A stretch of DNA of 64,000 nt, taken from Deltaproteobacteria bacterium. GTDB lineage: Bacteria > Desulfobacterota > Desulfobacteria > Desulfobacterales > SpSt-501. The translations under genes and the position numbers were made by a program. A model generated the notes under the pieces. That model saw only the letters and a list, made by a program, of their open reading frames with translations. It made no database searches and was not told the origin of the DNA. The first letter of the stretch is position 1. Each line of letters starts with the position of its first letter. The DNA lies in NCBI GenBank assembly GCA_016219005.1, contig JACRCN010000067.1:1-64000 (forward strand). The letters are read 5' to 3'. This document shows positions 44,107 to 53,218 of the stretch, in pieces.

Positions 44107-45186
44107 ATGTTCAGCACTTTTGGGACCCTGTTCAGGGCGAGCACGTTTGGCGAATCCCACGGCCGGGGCGTGGGGGTCGTAATCGACGGATGCCCCGCCC
44201 GTCTGCCGTTAACCGAGGCCGGCATCCAGCCTCAGCTCGACCGCCGCAGACCCGGCCAGAGCCGGCTCACCACCGAGCGGGAGGAGGCCGATCAGGTCAC
44301 CATTCTGAGCGGCACCCAAAACGGGCTCACCCTGGGGACCCCCATCGGGCTGATGGTGCCCAACCGGGACCAGCGCCCGGCCGACTACGAGCACCTGGAC
44401 ACGGCCCCGCGGCCGTCCCATGCCGATTTCACCTATCAGGCCAAGTACGGCATCCGGGCTGCGAGCGGCGGGGGCCGTGCGAGCGCGCGCGAGACCATCG
44501 GCCGGGTGGCGGCTGGGGCGGTAGCCGAAATATTCCTGCAGGAGTGCTGCGGCGTCGAGATCGTCGCCTGGGTGAGCGCGGTGGGCGAGCTGGACGCTCC
44601 GCCGGTCGATGCACTGCGCATCGACCGGGCGGCCGTGGACCAAAACGCTGTCCGCTGTCCCCACGCGGAAACGGCCGTGCGCATGATCGCGGAGATCTCC
44701 CGGGCGCGGGAGGCGGCCGATTCGGTAGGCGGCGTGGTTACCTGTGTCTGCCGCAACGTACCCGTCGGGCTGGGGGAGCCGGTATTCGGCAAGACCGAGG
44801 CCCTGCTGGCCCAGGCCATGCTGTCCATCCCGGCCACCAAGGGCTTCGAAATCGGCGCGGGCTTCTCCGGCGCGCGCATGCGCGGCAGCCGGCACAACGA
44901 CCCCTTCGTGATGAAAGACGGGCGGCTGGGCACCCTGACCAACCGCAGCGGCGGCGTGCAGGGCGGCATCACCAACGGAGAACCGATCGTCTTCCGGGTG
45001 GCCTTCAAGCCGCCGTCCACCATCGGCCAGGCCCAGGCGAGCGCAGACTTCGACGGGCAACCGGTGACGCTGGAAGCCCGGGGCCGCCACGACCCTTGTG
45101 TCGTCCCGCGCGCGGTGCCCATCGTGGAGAGCATGGCGGCGCTGGTGCTGGCCGACTTGGTATTGATCCAGAAGATGCGGGGGTGA
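44107..45186 (+). CDS. aroC: Chorismate synthase
   Basis: A 359-residue protein with chorismate synthase signatures: [17 protein letters not shown] near the N terminus, [33 protein letters not shown] in the centre and [17 protein letters not shown] at the C-terminal end. It makes chorismate from EPSP with reduced FMN, the last shikimate-pathway step. It stands alone; no other aro gene is in the window. Confidence 0.97.
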   Translation: MFSTFGTLFRASTFGESHGRGVGVVIDGCPARLPLTEAGIQPQLDRRRPGQSRLTTEREEADQVTILSGTQNGLTLGTPIGLMVPNRDQRPADYEHLDTAPRPSHADFTYQAKYGIRAASGGGRASARETIGRVAAGAVAEIFLQECCGVEIVAWVSAVGELDAPPVDALRIDRAAVDQNAVRCPHAETAVRMIAEISRAREAADSVGGVVTCVCRNVPVGLGEPVFGKTEALLAQAMLSIPATKGFEIGAGFSGARMRGSRHNDPFVMKDGRLGTLTNRSGGVQGGITNGEPIVFRVAFKPPSTIGQAQASADFDGQPVTLEARGRHDPCVVPRAVPIVESMAALVLADLVLIQKMRG

Positions 45187-45362
45187 ACGGGCGCTTGCAG
45201 CGGTTTCCCGCGGCAGGCCGCGGCCCCGGCTATCGGACTGAAAATATTCCGCTTGACCCGCTTGCCGAACGGTACTACTATCGGCTGCATAATCCGGAAT
45301 CCACCTTTGGGGGGATCCGGGCGTATCAAAGGTTGGATGAAAACATTTTGAAGCGTAGGTTT

Positions 45363-45397
45363 AACCACCACACCCTCCAAACTGTGGTGGTTTTTTT
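45363..45397 (+). terminator. Intrinsic terminator between aroC and csp
   Basis: AACCACCACA and TGTGGTGGTT pair over ten bases with a ten-base loop, followed by a T tract to 45397. It is 55 bases upstream of the cold-shock gene and about 175 after aroC. It can end the aroC transcript or act as an attenuator in the csp leader. Confidence 0.8.
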
Positions 45398-45451
45398 CTG
45401 CCGCCGTCGTAATCCTCCCTTTAAAAATTCAGAGAAAGGAGGATGCAAACG

Positions 45452-45652
45452 ATGACACAAGGCAAAGTCAAGTGGTTCAACGAACGCAAGGGTTTCGGCT
45501 TTATCACGGCCGAAGACGGCAACGATGTGTTCGTGCACTTCAGCGCCATTCAGGATAGCGGTTTCAAGACCCTTCAAGAAGGCCAGTCCGTGAGCTTCGA
45601 CGTCCAGAACGGACCGAAGGGCCTTTCGGCTGCCAACGTCAAGGCGGTCTAA
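45452..45652 (+). CDS. Cold-shock domain protein (CspA family)
   Basis: A 66-residue single OB-fold protein with both RNA-binding motifs: [15 protein letters not shown] (RNP1) and DVFVHFSAI (RNP2). The ATG at 45452 lies nine bases after a strong AAGGAGG; the ATG at 45443 abuts that site and is not used. It binds single-stranded RNA/DNA and may melt mRNA structure. It neighbours another RNA-binding protein gene. Confidence 0.95.
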   Translation: MTQGKVKWFNERKGFGFITAEDGNDVFVHFSAIQDSGFKTLQEGQSVSFDVQNGPKGLSAANVKAV

Positions 45653-45807
45653 ACCTTCCGTCCAAACCGGGTACTCGTCCGCGTTTCACGGAGGAGTGCC
45701 CCCAGTTACCGTTGCATCCGGGCTCTTATGCGTGGGCGCTTGTCGTCCGCGCAAGCCTTCCAGTATGGGCTGGCCCGGATGAACACCAACCCAGAAAGGA
45801 TCACCCC

Positions 45808-46128
45808 ATGAATAAGAAATTGTACGTCGGCAACCTGGCGAGCGAAGTTACGGAAACGGACCTCAATCATAATTTTTCCATGGCCGGCAAGGTCGCCTCG
45901 GTAGCGATCATCAAGGACCGCTATTCCGGCCAGAGCAAGGGTTTCGGCTTTGTGGAGATGGAGACCGAGGAGGGTGCCCGTGAGGCCATCACCAAATTCA
46001 ACGGCGGCGAACTAAGCGGTAAGACCATCACCGTGAGCGAGGCGCGGGCCAAAACCGAGCGTGAAGGCGGCGGAGGCTTCGGCGGCCGAGGCGGACGCCC
46101 CGGCGGTGGCGGCGGCAGGCGGTACTAA
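45808..46128 (+). CDS. RNA-binding protein with one RRM domain and glycine-rich tail
   Basis: A 106-residue protein: an RRM of about 80 residues with RNP2 KLYVGNL at the start and RNP1 SKGFGFVEM in the middle, then a Gly/Arg-rich tail (GGGGFGGRGGRPGGGGG). This type is common in bacteria with cold-shock-related RNA binding. The ATG at 45808 begins the RRM and follows an AGAAAGGA site. It ends before a strong hairpin. Confidence 0.95.
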   Translation: MNKKLYVGNLASEVTETDLNHNFSMAGKVASVAIIKDRYSGQSKGFGFVEMETEEGAREAITKFNGGELSGKTITVSEARAKTEREGGGGFGGRGGRPGGGGGRRY

Positions 46129-46159
46129 GAAATCATGACCTTCCACGAATGACGAACCA

Positions 46160-46185
46160 GCCGCCGCCCGCTGCCGGGCGGCGGC
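46160..46185 (+). terminator. Strong GC hairpin after the RRM gene
   Basis: GCCGCCGCCCG and CGGGCGGCGGC pair over 11 bases with a four-base loop, followed by TTCCT. It lies between the RRM gene and the convergent ChaN-like gene and probably ends transcription. Confidence 0.65.
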
Positions 46186-46283
46186 TTCCTCCCGCACCGA
46201 TCCCCTCCCAGCCGATCCGTTCCGATCCACACCCGTGGCCGATTTTCCGCTCAAATCGACACTGCCATGCCCGATTTTCAAAT

Positions 46284-47138
46284 TCATCTTGCATCCAGCA
46301 GGATATAGTCCGCGTCCTGCACATCAACCGTTTTGGAATCGGTGCTGCCGGGGACTTCCGGCAGCATGACCGCAATCGGCACCTGCGAACGCAATCGGAT
46401 TTGGCGGGGCACGCCGCCTTTCTGAGCGTGACCCACGCCGGTCAGGATCACCAGCGTGTCGTCGGGGTTCGCCTTGAGATAATCCAGGGAGTGAACGGCC
46501 ATCGCCACGTCCCAGATCATCTGAGCTTCGCAAAAGAACGTGAAATTCATGTTTCCATGGGCATGCGCGCCGTAGACCCTGCGGATGTAGCGCAGGTAGT
46601 CCTCGTCGATGCTGCAGGTTACCTCCGAGAGCTGGCCCCGCTGCGCTTCGGTGAGGGACTGGAAGCCGCCGCGCGACACCTGGCGCGTGAGCTCCCGTGG
46701 AACGTTGAGGCCGATCATCGGAATCCGTTGGGCGCGGGCATATTCAAAAATGGCGCTGTAGGCAGCCCAGGGGTAGTTCCAGTTGTCATCGTAGACGGCT
46801 TCGAACTCCCGCGGGCCGATGTCGCCGGCCGTCCAGCGGTCCAGGGCATGCTGACTGTCCTTTCGAAACATCTCCAGGCCGACGGCGATCTTGGCGCCGG
46901 CCTGCACCATGGCCTGGATGACCTTCAGCTGCGCGCGGTGATGCCCTTCGTCCGTGTGCTGCTCACCGATAACGACGATCCTGCTCTTGCGCAGCTCCGG
47001 GGCCAGCTCGGAAAGCTCCAGGCGGCGGCCTTGCCTGAGGTCGTAGACGAACTGGCCGGACGGGCCGGCCATCAGCAAACCGGTTGCGGCCAACAGGATC
47101 AACAGAGCCCAAATCCTGCTTCTAGGTTTCATTTCCAT
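46284..47138 (-). CDS. ChaN-like haem-binding/iron-regulated protein (DUF399)
   Basis: A 284-residue exported protein with an N-terminal hydrophobic signal and the ChaN features VVIGEQHTDEGHHRAQ, AVGLEMFRKD and VILTGVGHAQKGGVP. ChaN-type proteins bind haem or iron-related ligands at the outer envelope; the biochemical role is unsettled. Its ATG overlaps the end of the M1 peptidase gene, so the two form an operon. A further start at 47132 is possible. Confidence 0.8.
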   Translation of the reverse strand: MEMKPRSRIWALLILLAATGLLMAGPSGQFVYDLRQGRRLELSELAPELRKSRIVVIGEQHTDEGHHRAQLKVIQAMVQAGAKIAVGLEMFRKDSQHALDRWTAGDIGPREFEAVYDDNWNYPWAAYSAIFEYARAQRIPMIGLNVPRELTRQVSRGGFQSLTEAQRGQLSEVTCSIDEDYLRYIRRVYGAHAHGNMNFTFFCEAQMIWDVAMAVHSLDYLKANPDDTLVILTGVGHAQKGGVPRQIRLRSQVPIAVMLPEVPGSTDSKTVDVQDADYILLDAR

Positions 47139-49234
47139 CGATGAAGCACCGGCGAGTCGGCTGGTTCCCATGACCCCTTGTCACGGTTCTGACCATCGCG
47201 AAAGATGAGATAGCTGAACCGGCCGTAATGGGTGATCTTGGCAGCGACATTCGCCGCGTCCGGGGAGTCTGCTGGCAGCAAAACGGCGAGAACCCGGCCG
47301 GGGTCGTACGGGTTGGTGAAAACGCCGAAAAGAATCTCCCCGACGTTGGAGCCTCGCACTCCCCCAAGGGAAAACCCATCTCTTTGCAGGTGCAGGGAGG
47401 CCGGAATCGTGCTCAGCCATTCGACCGTGCGGGGATAGCCTACGAGGATGACGTCCTGCCCTTTAAAGCGGTTGCGGTCGACCTGGGCTTCCGACACGAT
47501 GGCATAATTGCCGAGGCCGAGGGAGGCGGCCAGTGTGTCCGCCACCTTTTGCCCGCCGCCGGCTGCGGCTTCGCAGACGACCAGAAGGGAAGAGGCGGAG
47601 CTTTTCAGCGCGTTCACCGTCGGCGGAATCTCCGACTGGTCGAGCCGGCGCAGCATGTCGTAATCGGGGTCGACGACGATCTGCGCCGGTTCGGAAGCCG
47701 CGGCAACCTCGAAGGACGTGGACTCCCCGGAGAGATCGACGCGCCGGGAAACGTCCAGGCCGTCGCCAACCAGGGCGAGCTCGAATTCGGCATGGAAAAA
47801 AGGCTTTTCCTGAGCCAAGCGGCCCGTGACTTTCCACCCGCCGGCTGCTCGGTCGCGCCGGACATCCGCCAAGTGGATGCGCGGCGCCCCCTTGCGGTTA
47901 ACCCACTGGTCGAAGAAGGCCTTGAGGGAGCGCTGGGAGCGCTGCTCAAACGCTCGGCGCAGGTCATCCCATGCGGTCGGCTGGAACAGCCGTTCGCGAT
48001 AGACGTCGCGCAGCGCCCCCCAGAAGGCCTCGTCCCCGATCACCTTGCGGAGCATGTGAAAGACCAGCATCCCCTTGTCGTAGCCGACGGCCTTGGTCGT
48101 CGTGTCAAGGCGGCCGATGAAGCGTGCGAGCGGAAAATCCTTTGCCGGTGGCACGAGGGTCGAGAAGTTGCGCAGGGCTTGGAGCCGGTAGTCCTTGGCG
48201 GCTGGCGCCGACTCCCGCTCCTTGTAGAGATAGTCCGACACGTAGGTGGTGAGCCCCTCGCTCCAATTGCCGTGTTCATAGTCGACAAAGACGCCGTTTC
48301 CCCACCAGCAGTGGGCGATCTCGTGCCCGAGGCTGGTGTTCAGGATAAAGGGCAGCCGCAGGATGGTGCTTCCCATAAGTGTGTAGGAGGAAAAGCCGTA
48401 GCCGGTGGGGAAGAAGTTTTCCACCACCGCAAATTTCGGAAAGGGGTAGGGCCCGAACATCCCGGAGTAAAGTTCCAAGTGGGCCGCGATCGCATCGATA
48501 TAGACAGCGGACAGATCCTGGTTGCGGGGCAAAAAATACGTGGCGGCGACTACGGCTCCGACTCTTTTTTCCTGCACCACATACGCCGCAGCGGAAAGCG
48601 CCAGGCCGCGCAATGGGTTGTCGATCCGCCATTCCGAAAAAGTGGCTCCGTCCCGCGTGGTGTGTCCGAGACCCAGACCGGAGGTTACGGCCAGAATCCC
48701 CTCAGGCGCTTTCACCCGCAGCAGTGGGAAGCTCTCGCGGCCGTCGACCAGGTCCGAGTACCAGCCGGCTCCGGCCAACAGAAACGTACCGGTCGGGGTT
48801 ATGGAAGCGGTGACGCCGAAACCGGGATTGTCGGTGTTCAGCGGTGTCACCGGCACGGGGTCATTGAAACTCGCCTCGTAGCCGATGACGACTTCCACGA
48901 TGCGTTGGCGTTCATCCGGTTCCAACGGAACCTCGAGCTCCGAATTCGTGAACTTGAACATCCGCGGTTTGCCGTCCACCTCGACCCGCAGCTGGGCTGC
49001 CCGTTCGGAAAGCGCGAACACCAGCTTGCGACGGTCGTCGACGCGGATTTGAAGCACATCTCGCCCCGCGAGCATGTGGGCGGGAGGCATCAGTTCGATC
49101 TCGAGCCGGTGCTCGACCTCCAGCGCGGCGGCAGGCAGCCCGCCGGGAGTTACGGCCATCAGCACGAAGCCGAGAACCAACGCCCGAACCGTGAGGCCCA
49201 CTTTTTCCCCCATCACGCGCATTTGAAGCCACAT
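47129..49234 (-). CDS. M1-family zinc metallopeptidase, exported
   Basis: A 701-residue protein with a signal-like N terminus (hydrophobic, about 13-35). The zinc site is LGHEIAHCWWGNG, followed by the third ligand Glu in WSEGLTTYVSDYLY. The N-terminal region is a beta-rich domain as in M1 peptidases. The GxMEN exopeptidase motif was not recognised (the corresponding segment reads FSSYTLMGST), so peptide specificity may differ from classical aminopeptidases. It is co-transcribed with the ChaN-like gene. The start is uncertain between 49234 and 49213. Confidence 0.85.
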   Translation of the reverse strand: MWLQMRVMGEKVGLTVRALVLGFVLMAVTPGGLPAAALEVEHRLEIELMPPAHMLAGRDVLQIRVDDRRKLVFALSERAAQLRVEVDGKPRMFKFTNSELEVPLEPDERQRIVEVVIGYEASFNDPVPVTPLNTDNPGFGVTASITPTGTFLLAGAGWYSDLVDGRESFPLLRVKAPEGILAVTSGLGLGHTTRDGATFSEWRIDNPLRGLALSAAAYVVQEKRVGAVVAATYFLPRNQDLSAVYIDAIAAHLELYSGMFGPYPFPKFAVVENFFPTGYGFSSYTLMGSTILRLPFILNTSLGHEIAHCWWGNGVFVDYEHGNWSEGLTTYVSDYLYKERESAPAAKDYRLQALRNFSTLVPPAKDFPLARFIGRLDTTTKAVGYDKGMLVFHMLRKVIGDEAFWGALRDVYRERLFQPTAWDDLRRAFEQRSQRSLKAFFDQWVNRKGAPRIHLADVRRDRAAGGWKVTGRLAQEKPFFHAEFELALVGDGLDVSRRVDLSGESTSFEVAAASEPAQIVVDPDYDMLRRLDQSEIPPTVNALKSSASSLLVVCEAAAGGGQKVADTLAASLGLGNYAIVSEAQVDRNRFKGQDVILVGYPRTVEWLSTIPASLHLQRDGFSLGGVRGSNVGEILFGVFTNPYDPGRVLAVLLPADSPDAANVAAKITHYGRFSYLIFRDGQNRDKGSWEPADSPVLHRWK

Positions 49235-49594
49235 TTATTTCATGATGACATCCAGCCCTATCCTTTTCTATCGTTTCTGGCAAGAAGGAAGACCCCCTGC
49301 GGCTTTTAAAGAAATGGCGTCGGCGAAAAAGTGCGACCGCGGGAAATCTCCATTGAAACCTTCGGCCCGTATCCAATCAGGAGAAACGTCGCTGCAGGCT
49401 TCCGCTTACTCGAGAACATCATCGCGCGACTGTTATTCAGGTCAACTGCTACGCTATCAAGCGCTGCAACAGGCGATGACGTGGATGGAATAAAGGCCAC
49501 AAGGAGTTGGTCCTTGCATTGGCATGGAAGAATGCTTACTGAAAAATAGAAGGCCTTGCAATGCGCGGGATCCGCCAGGCAAGTAATAATACTT
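49235..49594. other. Intergenic region, no gene recognised
   Basis: 360 bases ahead of the family-B repeat. A small open frame at 49242-49493 (+) has no recognisable family or binding site, so it is not called. GC content is lower than in the genes to the left. Confidence 0.4.
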
Positions 49595-49738
49595 GAAGCC
49601 ATCTCAAAAATGGCAGATCACAGCCGAGGGCAAGGCGCACGCCGATGAAAAAGTGCCACAACCGCGTCAGGCGGTGAGCATTTTTCAGAGGCGTAAAACG
49701 CCGCCATCGACTGTCGGATGCATTTTTGAAATAGCTTC
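49595..49738. repeat. Family-B inverted-repeat element, copy 1
   Basis: A 144-base element bounded by imperfect inverted ends: GAAGCCATCTCAAAAATG on the left and, on the other strand, GAAGCTATTTCAAAAATG. It is about 75 percent alike by eye to copy 2 at 50162-50302. The element ends 30 bases before the monooxygenase-like gene, which lies between the two copies. Confidence 0.75.
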
Positions 49739-49768
49739 TTGTCAAAAAGCTTCAAGCAGGAGTATCTC

Positions 49769-50095
49769 ATGCCTATCAGGGTTTTTATCAAACGGCATAT
49801 CAAGGAGGGGCGGCAAGAAGAGGCTATAGCTATGTTGAATCAGTTTCGCCACATGGCCAAAACGCAACCAGGCTACATTTCGGGCGAAACCTTGATCAAC
49901 CACTTTGATTCACGTAGCATCACCATTGTTTCTTCGTGGCAGAAAATTGAAGACTGGATGCTGTGGCAGAATAAAGCCGAAAGGGCAGCCAATGAGGCAA
50001 TGATAGAAGGCTTATTGGAGCAGCCTACAAAATATGAAATTTATGATGTGAGCAGCATCCGAGGAAGGCTATCCTCTCAGGATGCCGCCCGTTAA
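49769..50095 (+). CDS. ABM-domain (antibiotic biosynthesis monooxygenase-like) protein
   Basis: A 108-residue protein with the small alpha/beta fold of the ABM family: MPIRVFIKRHIKEGRQEEA at the start, then TQPGYISGETLI and TIVSSWQKIEDWMLWQ. Such proteins often act as monooxygenases, haem-degrading enzymes or ligand-binding dimers; no catalytic residue can be singled out. The ATG at 49769 has GGAG seven bases upstream. It lies between two family-B repeats and may be a mobile passenger gene or only flanked by chance. Confidence 0.75.
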   Translation: MPIRVFIKRHIKEGRQEEAIAMLNQFRHMAKTQPGYISGETLINHFDSRSITIVSSWQKIEDWMLWQNKAERAANEAMIEGLLEQPTKYEIYDVSSIRGRLSSQDAAR

Positions 50096-50161
50096 AATAC
50101 AGGGGTCAGGTCTCCGGCCTTCCCTTGTTAATTCTCTTTTCCGGCGCCTCGATTTGTTTAG

Positions 50162-50302
50162 TCGGCATCTCAAAAATGGCAGATCACGGTCGAAGGCAAG
50201 GCGCACGCCGATGAAACAAGCGTAGCAGCGGCAGGTGCTGAGCATTTTTCAGAGGCATTCAACACAGCCAGCGACTGTCAGATGCATTTTTAAGATAGCT
50301 TC
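50162..50302. repeat. Family-B inverted-repeat element, copy 2
   Basis: A 141-base element in the same orientation as copy 1 at 49595, with the same outer inverted ends (ATCTCAAAAATGGCAG on the left) and the same internal GCAAGGCGCACGCCGATG block. No protein is encoded. Confidence 0.75.
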
Positions 50303-50388
50303 TGGTCTGCGATCCTTTTTTTTCGCTTCTCGACGCGTCTGCCGTCCTGGCAGACGCCGGATTCACCCAGAAATGATCGTATTACCGC

Positions 50389-50635
50389 TTACGGTCCGCC
50401 GCGCACGGCGCGAACGTAGTAACCCGCATCCGTCTTGCCATAGTCGTAGGAGGTCCCGTCTTGGAAGACCACGCCGCATGCGCGGCCGGCGGTGAACCGG
50501 ATCGCCTCCCCGGCGTTGTAGGTGCTGGCCTCCGCCGGGCTGGAGACTGTCGCTTTAGGTGCCGAGTTGCGGCTGCACCCCGAGATGAATACCAGAATGG
50601 CGAAGACCGTCAATGCAATGAGGTTTTTTTCTCAT
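50389..50635 (-). pseudogene. Small lipoprotein gene with a +1 frameshift in an A tract
   Basis: From an ATG at 50635 the first codons are ATG AGA, then a run of seven A. With six A the frame would join NLIALTVFAILVFISGCSR, a perfect lipoprotein signal (lipobox ISGC), and continue to YYVRAVRGG at 50389. With seven A the ATG frame is lost. The mature part (about 55 residues) ends in a YYVRAVRGG segment known from DUF1566/Lcl-type C termini. The shift may be real, a sequencing error, or transcriptional slippage on the A run. A TTG at 50613 could give a shorter product. Confidence 0.5.
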
Positions 50636-50932
50636 TCGGGTTAATCGAAAAGCCCGCCTCTTCGTTTTTAAAACCCAAACTCCCCTCAGACTCCACATTG
50701 AAATTCGCGAAAAAAATCTCTTAAGTGTTCCTAAAAATAGACCGATAGTTTTAAACAGCTAAGTATTATAAAACAAAGTGAATTAAGAACGATTCCTATC
50801 ATCATCAACGAAACGAAGAGCAGCGGTATTCAACAGTCACGATAGCATAAATTTACATATAATATAAATAAGTTACGAATTGTCCATCGAAAGATTGTCA
50901 AGTTAAAAAAGCTAAACCAAAGGACAGGGTCG
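50636..50932. other. AT-rich leader of the signalling cassette
   Basis: About 300 bases without a gene and visibly richer in A+T than the rest. It contains the FliA-like promoter at 50722-50748 and a leader of about 175 bases before the first gene. No known riboswitch was recognised. Confidence 0.5.
50722..50748 (+). promoter_or_regulatory. Possible FliA (sigma-28) promoter of the signalling cassette
   Basis: TAAGTGTT, 11 bases, ACCGATAG. The spacing equals the sigma-28 consensus TAAAGTTT-N11-GCCGATAA; five of eight and six of eight bases match. A better match with the same spacing precedes the chemoreceptor gene at 56213. Confidence 0.45.
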
Positions 50933-51955
50933 ATGCTAATTATTCCTACGTATCAACCGATCGTTGAAGGCCTTAATTCGTATTATCTAAACGTCCGCAA
51001 GTTTTTCGAGCACCACCAGAGAGAACTTGGAACTTGTGGAATCCACCTGAAATCGCCGCGCATTGAAGGAATCGTCTATTTCGATTCGGGACAGTTCCTT
51101 AGCGCAACCTGTCTGACAAATACCGGCACTATTTCCGGTAAAGAAGCCATCGAGTGGCTTACGTCGGCTGTTGAGAAGCACAATTTTTCAGTAAGCGTGT
51201 ACCAGATCGATCCCGAAATGATCTTTTTCTGGGCGAATGCTCTGCATGCGAAGCCTCTTCACCGGGATCTTACCACCGATATTACAGAGCTGGATCGTCT
51301 CATCGCCAAAATGATCAACCAGCAATTAACCGGTTTTATTGAAGTTTTAATAGCTGATGGCTCTGCATCCGGCATCCTGTTTTTCAACGACGGCAAAATC
51401 GTCAGCGCAAGCACGAACTCCGGCAAAATCAGCGAATCTGTTGAGTTGGTTCGCAGCCGCCTAGTTGAACAGACGAAAGCTAAGGGCGGCACGTTCCATG
51501 TGAGCATGATATCCACTCATGAGGAAAATGAAGAGAACCCGCCGAAGAAGACTGAATCCTCGGCAAGTCCCACCGATGCAGTTGCCTCCCCTGCGCCTTC
51601 AGGCAATGGGAAGATGGTTAACCTGCTTCCGATGCTTGAAGAGATTCTGGGTTTGTCCGAGTCCGTTTGCATCGAGAGCAAACGGGTAAATGACTTTCAG
51701 ACGCAGTTCCGCAAAGCGGCGATGGAACTGACCGACAAATACAATTTTCTCGACCCATTTTTGAAGGAGTTTGAGTATTCTGCTGGAAAGGTGCGCCTGG
51801 AAGACACTGTCGATCCGAAGGTCCTGGTAGCCGGTGTTCTGGAATGCATCCAGAAAATGCTGGCACCGCTTGGGTTGACAGAGCATTTCAAGGCAAAAGC
51901 GGAAGGGTGGTTCCGCGCAAACGGCGAAACCTTAAAAAGTCTCGGGGTGAAATGA
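50933..51955 (+). CDS. DUF4388-like signalling protein, first gene of the cassette
   Basis: A 340-residue cytoplasmic protein without signal or membrane helix. Two repeats of a DUF4388/PATAN-like pattern are visible: GIVYFDSGQFLSATC at about 44-58 and GILFFNDGKIVSASTN at about 145-160, each with the strand-turn-strand FxxGxxxxA core. A Pro/Ser/Glu-rich linker at about 200-225 leads to a helical C-terminal domain of 110 residues. The function is unknown; DUF4388 proteins are adaptor-type modules in surface-motility and gene-control signalling. The codons are less GC-rich than upstream genes. Confidence 0.6.
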   Translation: MLIIPTYQPIVEGLNSYYLNVRKFFEHHQRELGTCGIHLKSPRIEGIVYFDSGQFLSATCLTNTGTISGKEAIEWLTSAVEKHNFSVSVYQIDPEMIFFWANALHAKPLHRDLTTDITELDRLIAKMINQQLTGFIEVLIADGSASGILFFNDGKIVSASTNSGKISESVELVRSRLVEQTKAKGGTFHVSMISTHEENEENPPKKTESSASPTDAVASPAPSGNGKMVNLLPMLEEILGLSESVCIESKRVNDFQTQFRKAAMELTDKYNFLDPFLKEFEYSAGKVRLEDTVDPKVLVAGVLECIQKMLAPLGLTEHFKAKAEGWFRANGETLKSLGVK

Positions 51956-52108
51956 TACCGATCAAAAATCGTCACGGGATCACGACTATATTTCGAACTC
52001 GGAAGAATTTTCCAGAGTCCATCGCCCAGATCCCGTAATGTAAGTACTTAAAATAGCGGCCAATCGCTCATCTCTCCCGCCTCGACTCCTCTTTCAGAGG
52101 CCGCTGCA

Positions 52109-53212
52109 ATGGAGCATATGAAACCACCGGTAATTGCATATGCAGCCGATAGCGGCGCTTTTAGCGCATGGCTGACGCAGTCGACCAGTTTATCCGACGG
52201 TTACGATTTCGTCGCGGTTTTTGCGAGAGAAAAAATCTTAAATTACCTCAATAACAAACCCATTGCGATGTTGGTCGTACAACTTGACCGGCAGGATTCA
52301 TTTTTAGGGCCGGTCCTTGATTTCATTCAATCAACGATGCCGGATCTGCCCATCATCGGTTTTGTCACTAACGACGAGCATGAGTTGTTGAAAAACCGGC
52401 CCGGCCTGAATTTTTATTTTTTGGGGAGAATGACCTCTGCGCAACAGATGCACGCCGAAATCAATCGGACATTTCAAAAGTTCAGTGATGGCGGCGCGCT
52501 TCAAAGCATTTCACCTGGTGTTTTACTCCAGTTGATTGAAATGGAAAAGAAAAGCTGTACCGTGCGCTTGTTCGATCCGGAACGCTTAAAAAGCGGGGCT
52601 CTTTTCTTTGTCGAAGGGGACCTGTTCGATGCGCGGCTATTCCAGTCCCATGGGGAAACCAGCGCCTGTGAAATTGTAGCTTGGGGAAAGCCCACCGCCT
52701 GGATCGAGAACCGTTGCCACATCACCACGAAGAATATCCGGGTCGGGAATAAGGCGATTCTGCTCGAGGCGTTGCGGCGGCAGGAACCATCGAACCCGGC
52801 AGATGGTCTTAATCCTGTCACCACAGCCCTGACAGATCATGGGTCTCAGCTAACGGAAAGCAGGCCATCAGCTGAATCCTCTCCAATCCCGGCGCCAAAG
52901 CAAGATGTGACGCCGGGACAGCCGACAGTGGCATCCGTCACCATCAATCGGGTTGCCGCTGCCTTGTCGCCTGATCCGTCGCACAGCCTGTTAGTCGATA
53001 AAGTTTATTCCGACCCCGCACAGACTTCTCTGGCCAAGCAGTTTGCCTTGGCCGGTTCCATCATGGATGCCGGCCGGCTGCAATGCGGGTTTATGGCCTC
53101 CCGGATCGGAGAACATGGTTTTTTTGTTTGTTTAGATGAAACGGTTTGTGTTCGCACCAGCAACGGGTGTCGACGGGAATCAATCCTTCAGTCTCTTTTT
53201 CGGTTGAAGTGA
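52109..53212 (+). CDS. Receiver-like/DUF4388 protein
   Basis: A 367-residue protein. The N-terminal 125 residues have a receiver-like fold (IAMLVVQLDRQDSF; LPIIGFVTNDEHEL) without a clear phosphoacceptor site. Residues about 130-215 form a DUF4388 domain: GALQSISPGVLLQLIEMEKKS, then GALFFVEGDLFDARL and EIVAWGKPTAWIE. A long Pro/Ser/Thr-rich linker (about 225-290) precedes a C-terminal part of 75 residues that is not recognised. It is followed by the roadblock-like gene after six bases. It looks like a scaffold or input adaptor; its partners are inferred from position. Confidence 0.65.
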   Translation: MEHMKPPVIAYAADSGAFSAWLTQSTSLSDGYDFVAVFAREKILNYLNNKPIAMLVVQLDRQDSFLGPVLDFIQSTMPDLPIIGFVTNDEHELLKNRPGLNFYFLGRMTSAQQMHAEINRTFQKFSDGGALQSISPGVLLQLIEMEKKSCTVRLFDPERLKSGALFFVEGDLFDARLFQSHGETSACEIVAWGKPTAWIENRCHITTKNIRVGNKAILLEALRRQEPSNPADGLNPVTTALTDHGSQLTESRPSAESSPIPAPKQDVTPGQPTVASVTINRVAAALSPDPSHSLLVDKVYSDPAQTSLAKQFALAGSIMDAGRLQCGFMASRIGEHGFFVCLDETVCVRTSNGCRRESILQSLFRLK

Positions 53213-53218
53213 GCATGC

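Noticed and set aside
47228-49309. An open frame of 693 codons on the plus strand opposite the M1 peptidase
   Set aside because: Low-complexity, charged translation without motifs; the minus strand encodes HEIAH and other peptidase features.
49242-49493. A possible 83-residue protein
   Set aside because: No recognisable family, no ribosome binding site and no conserved context.
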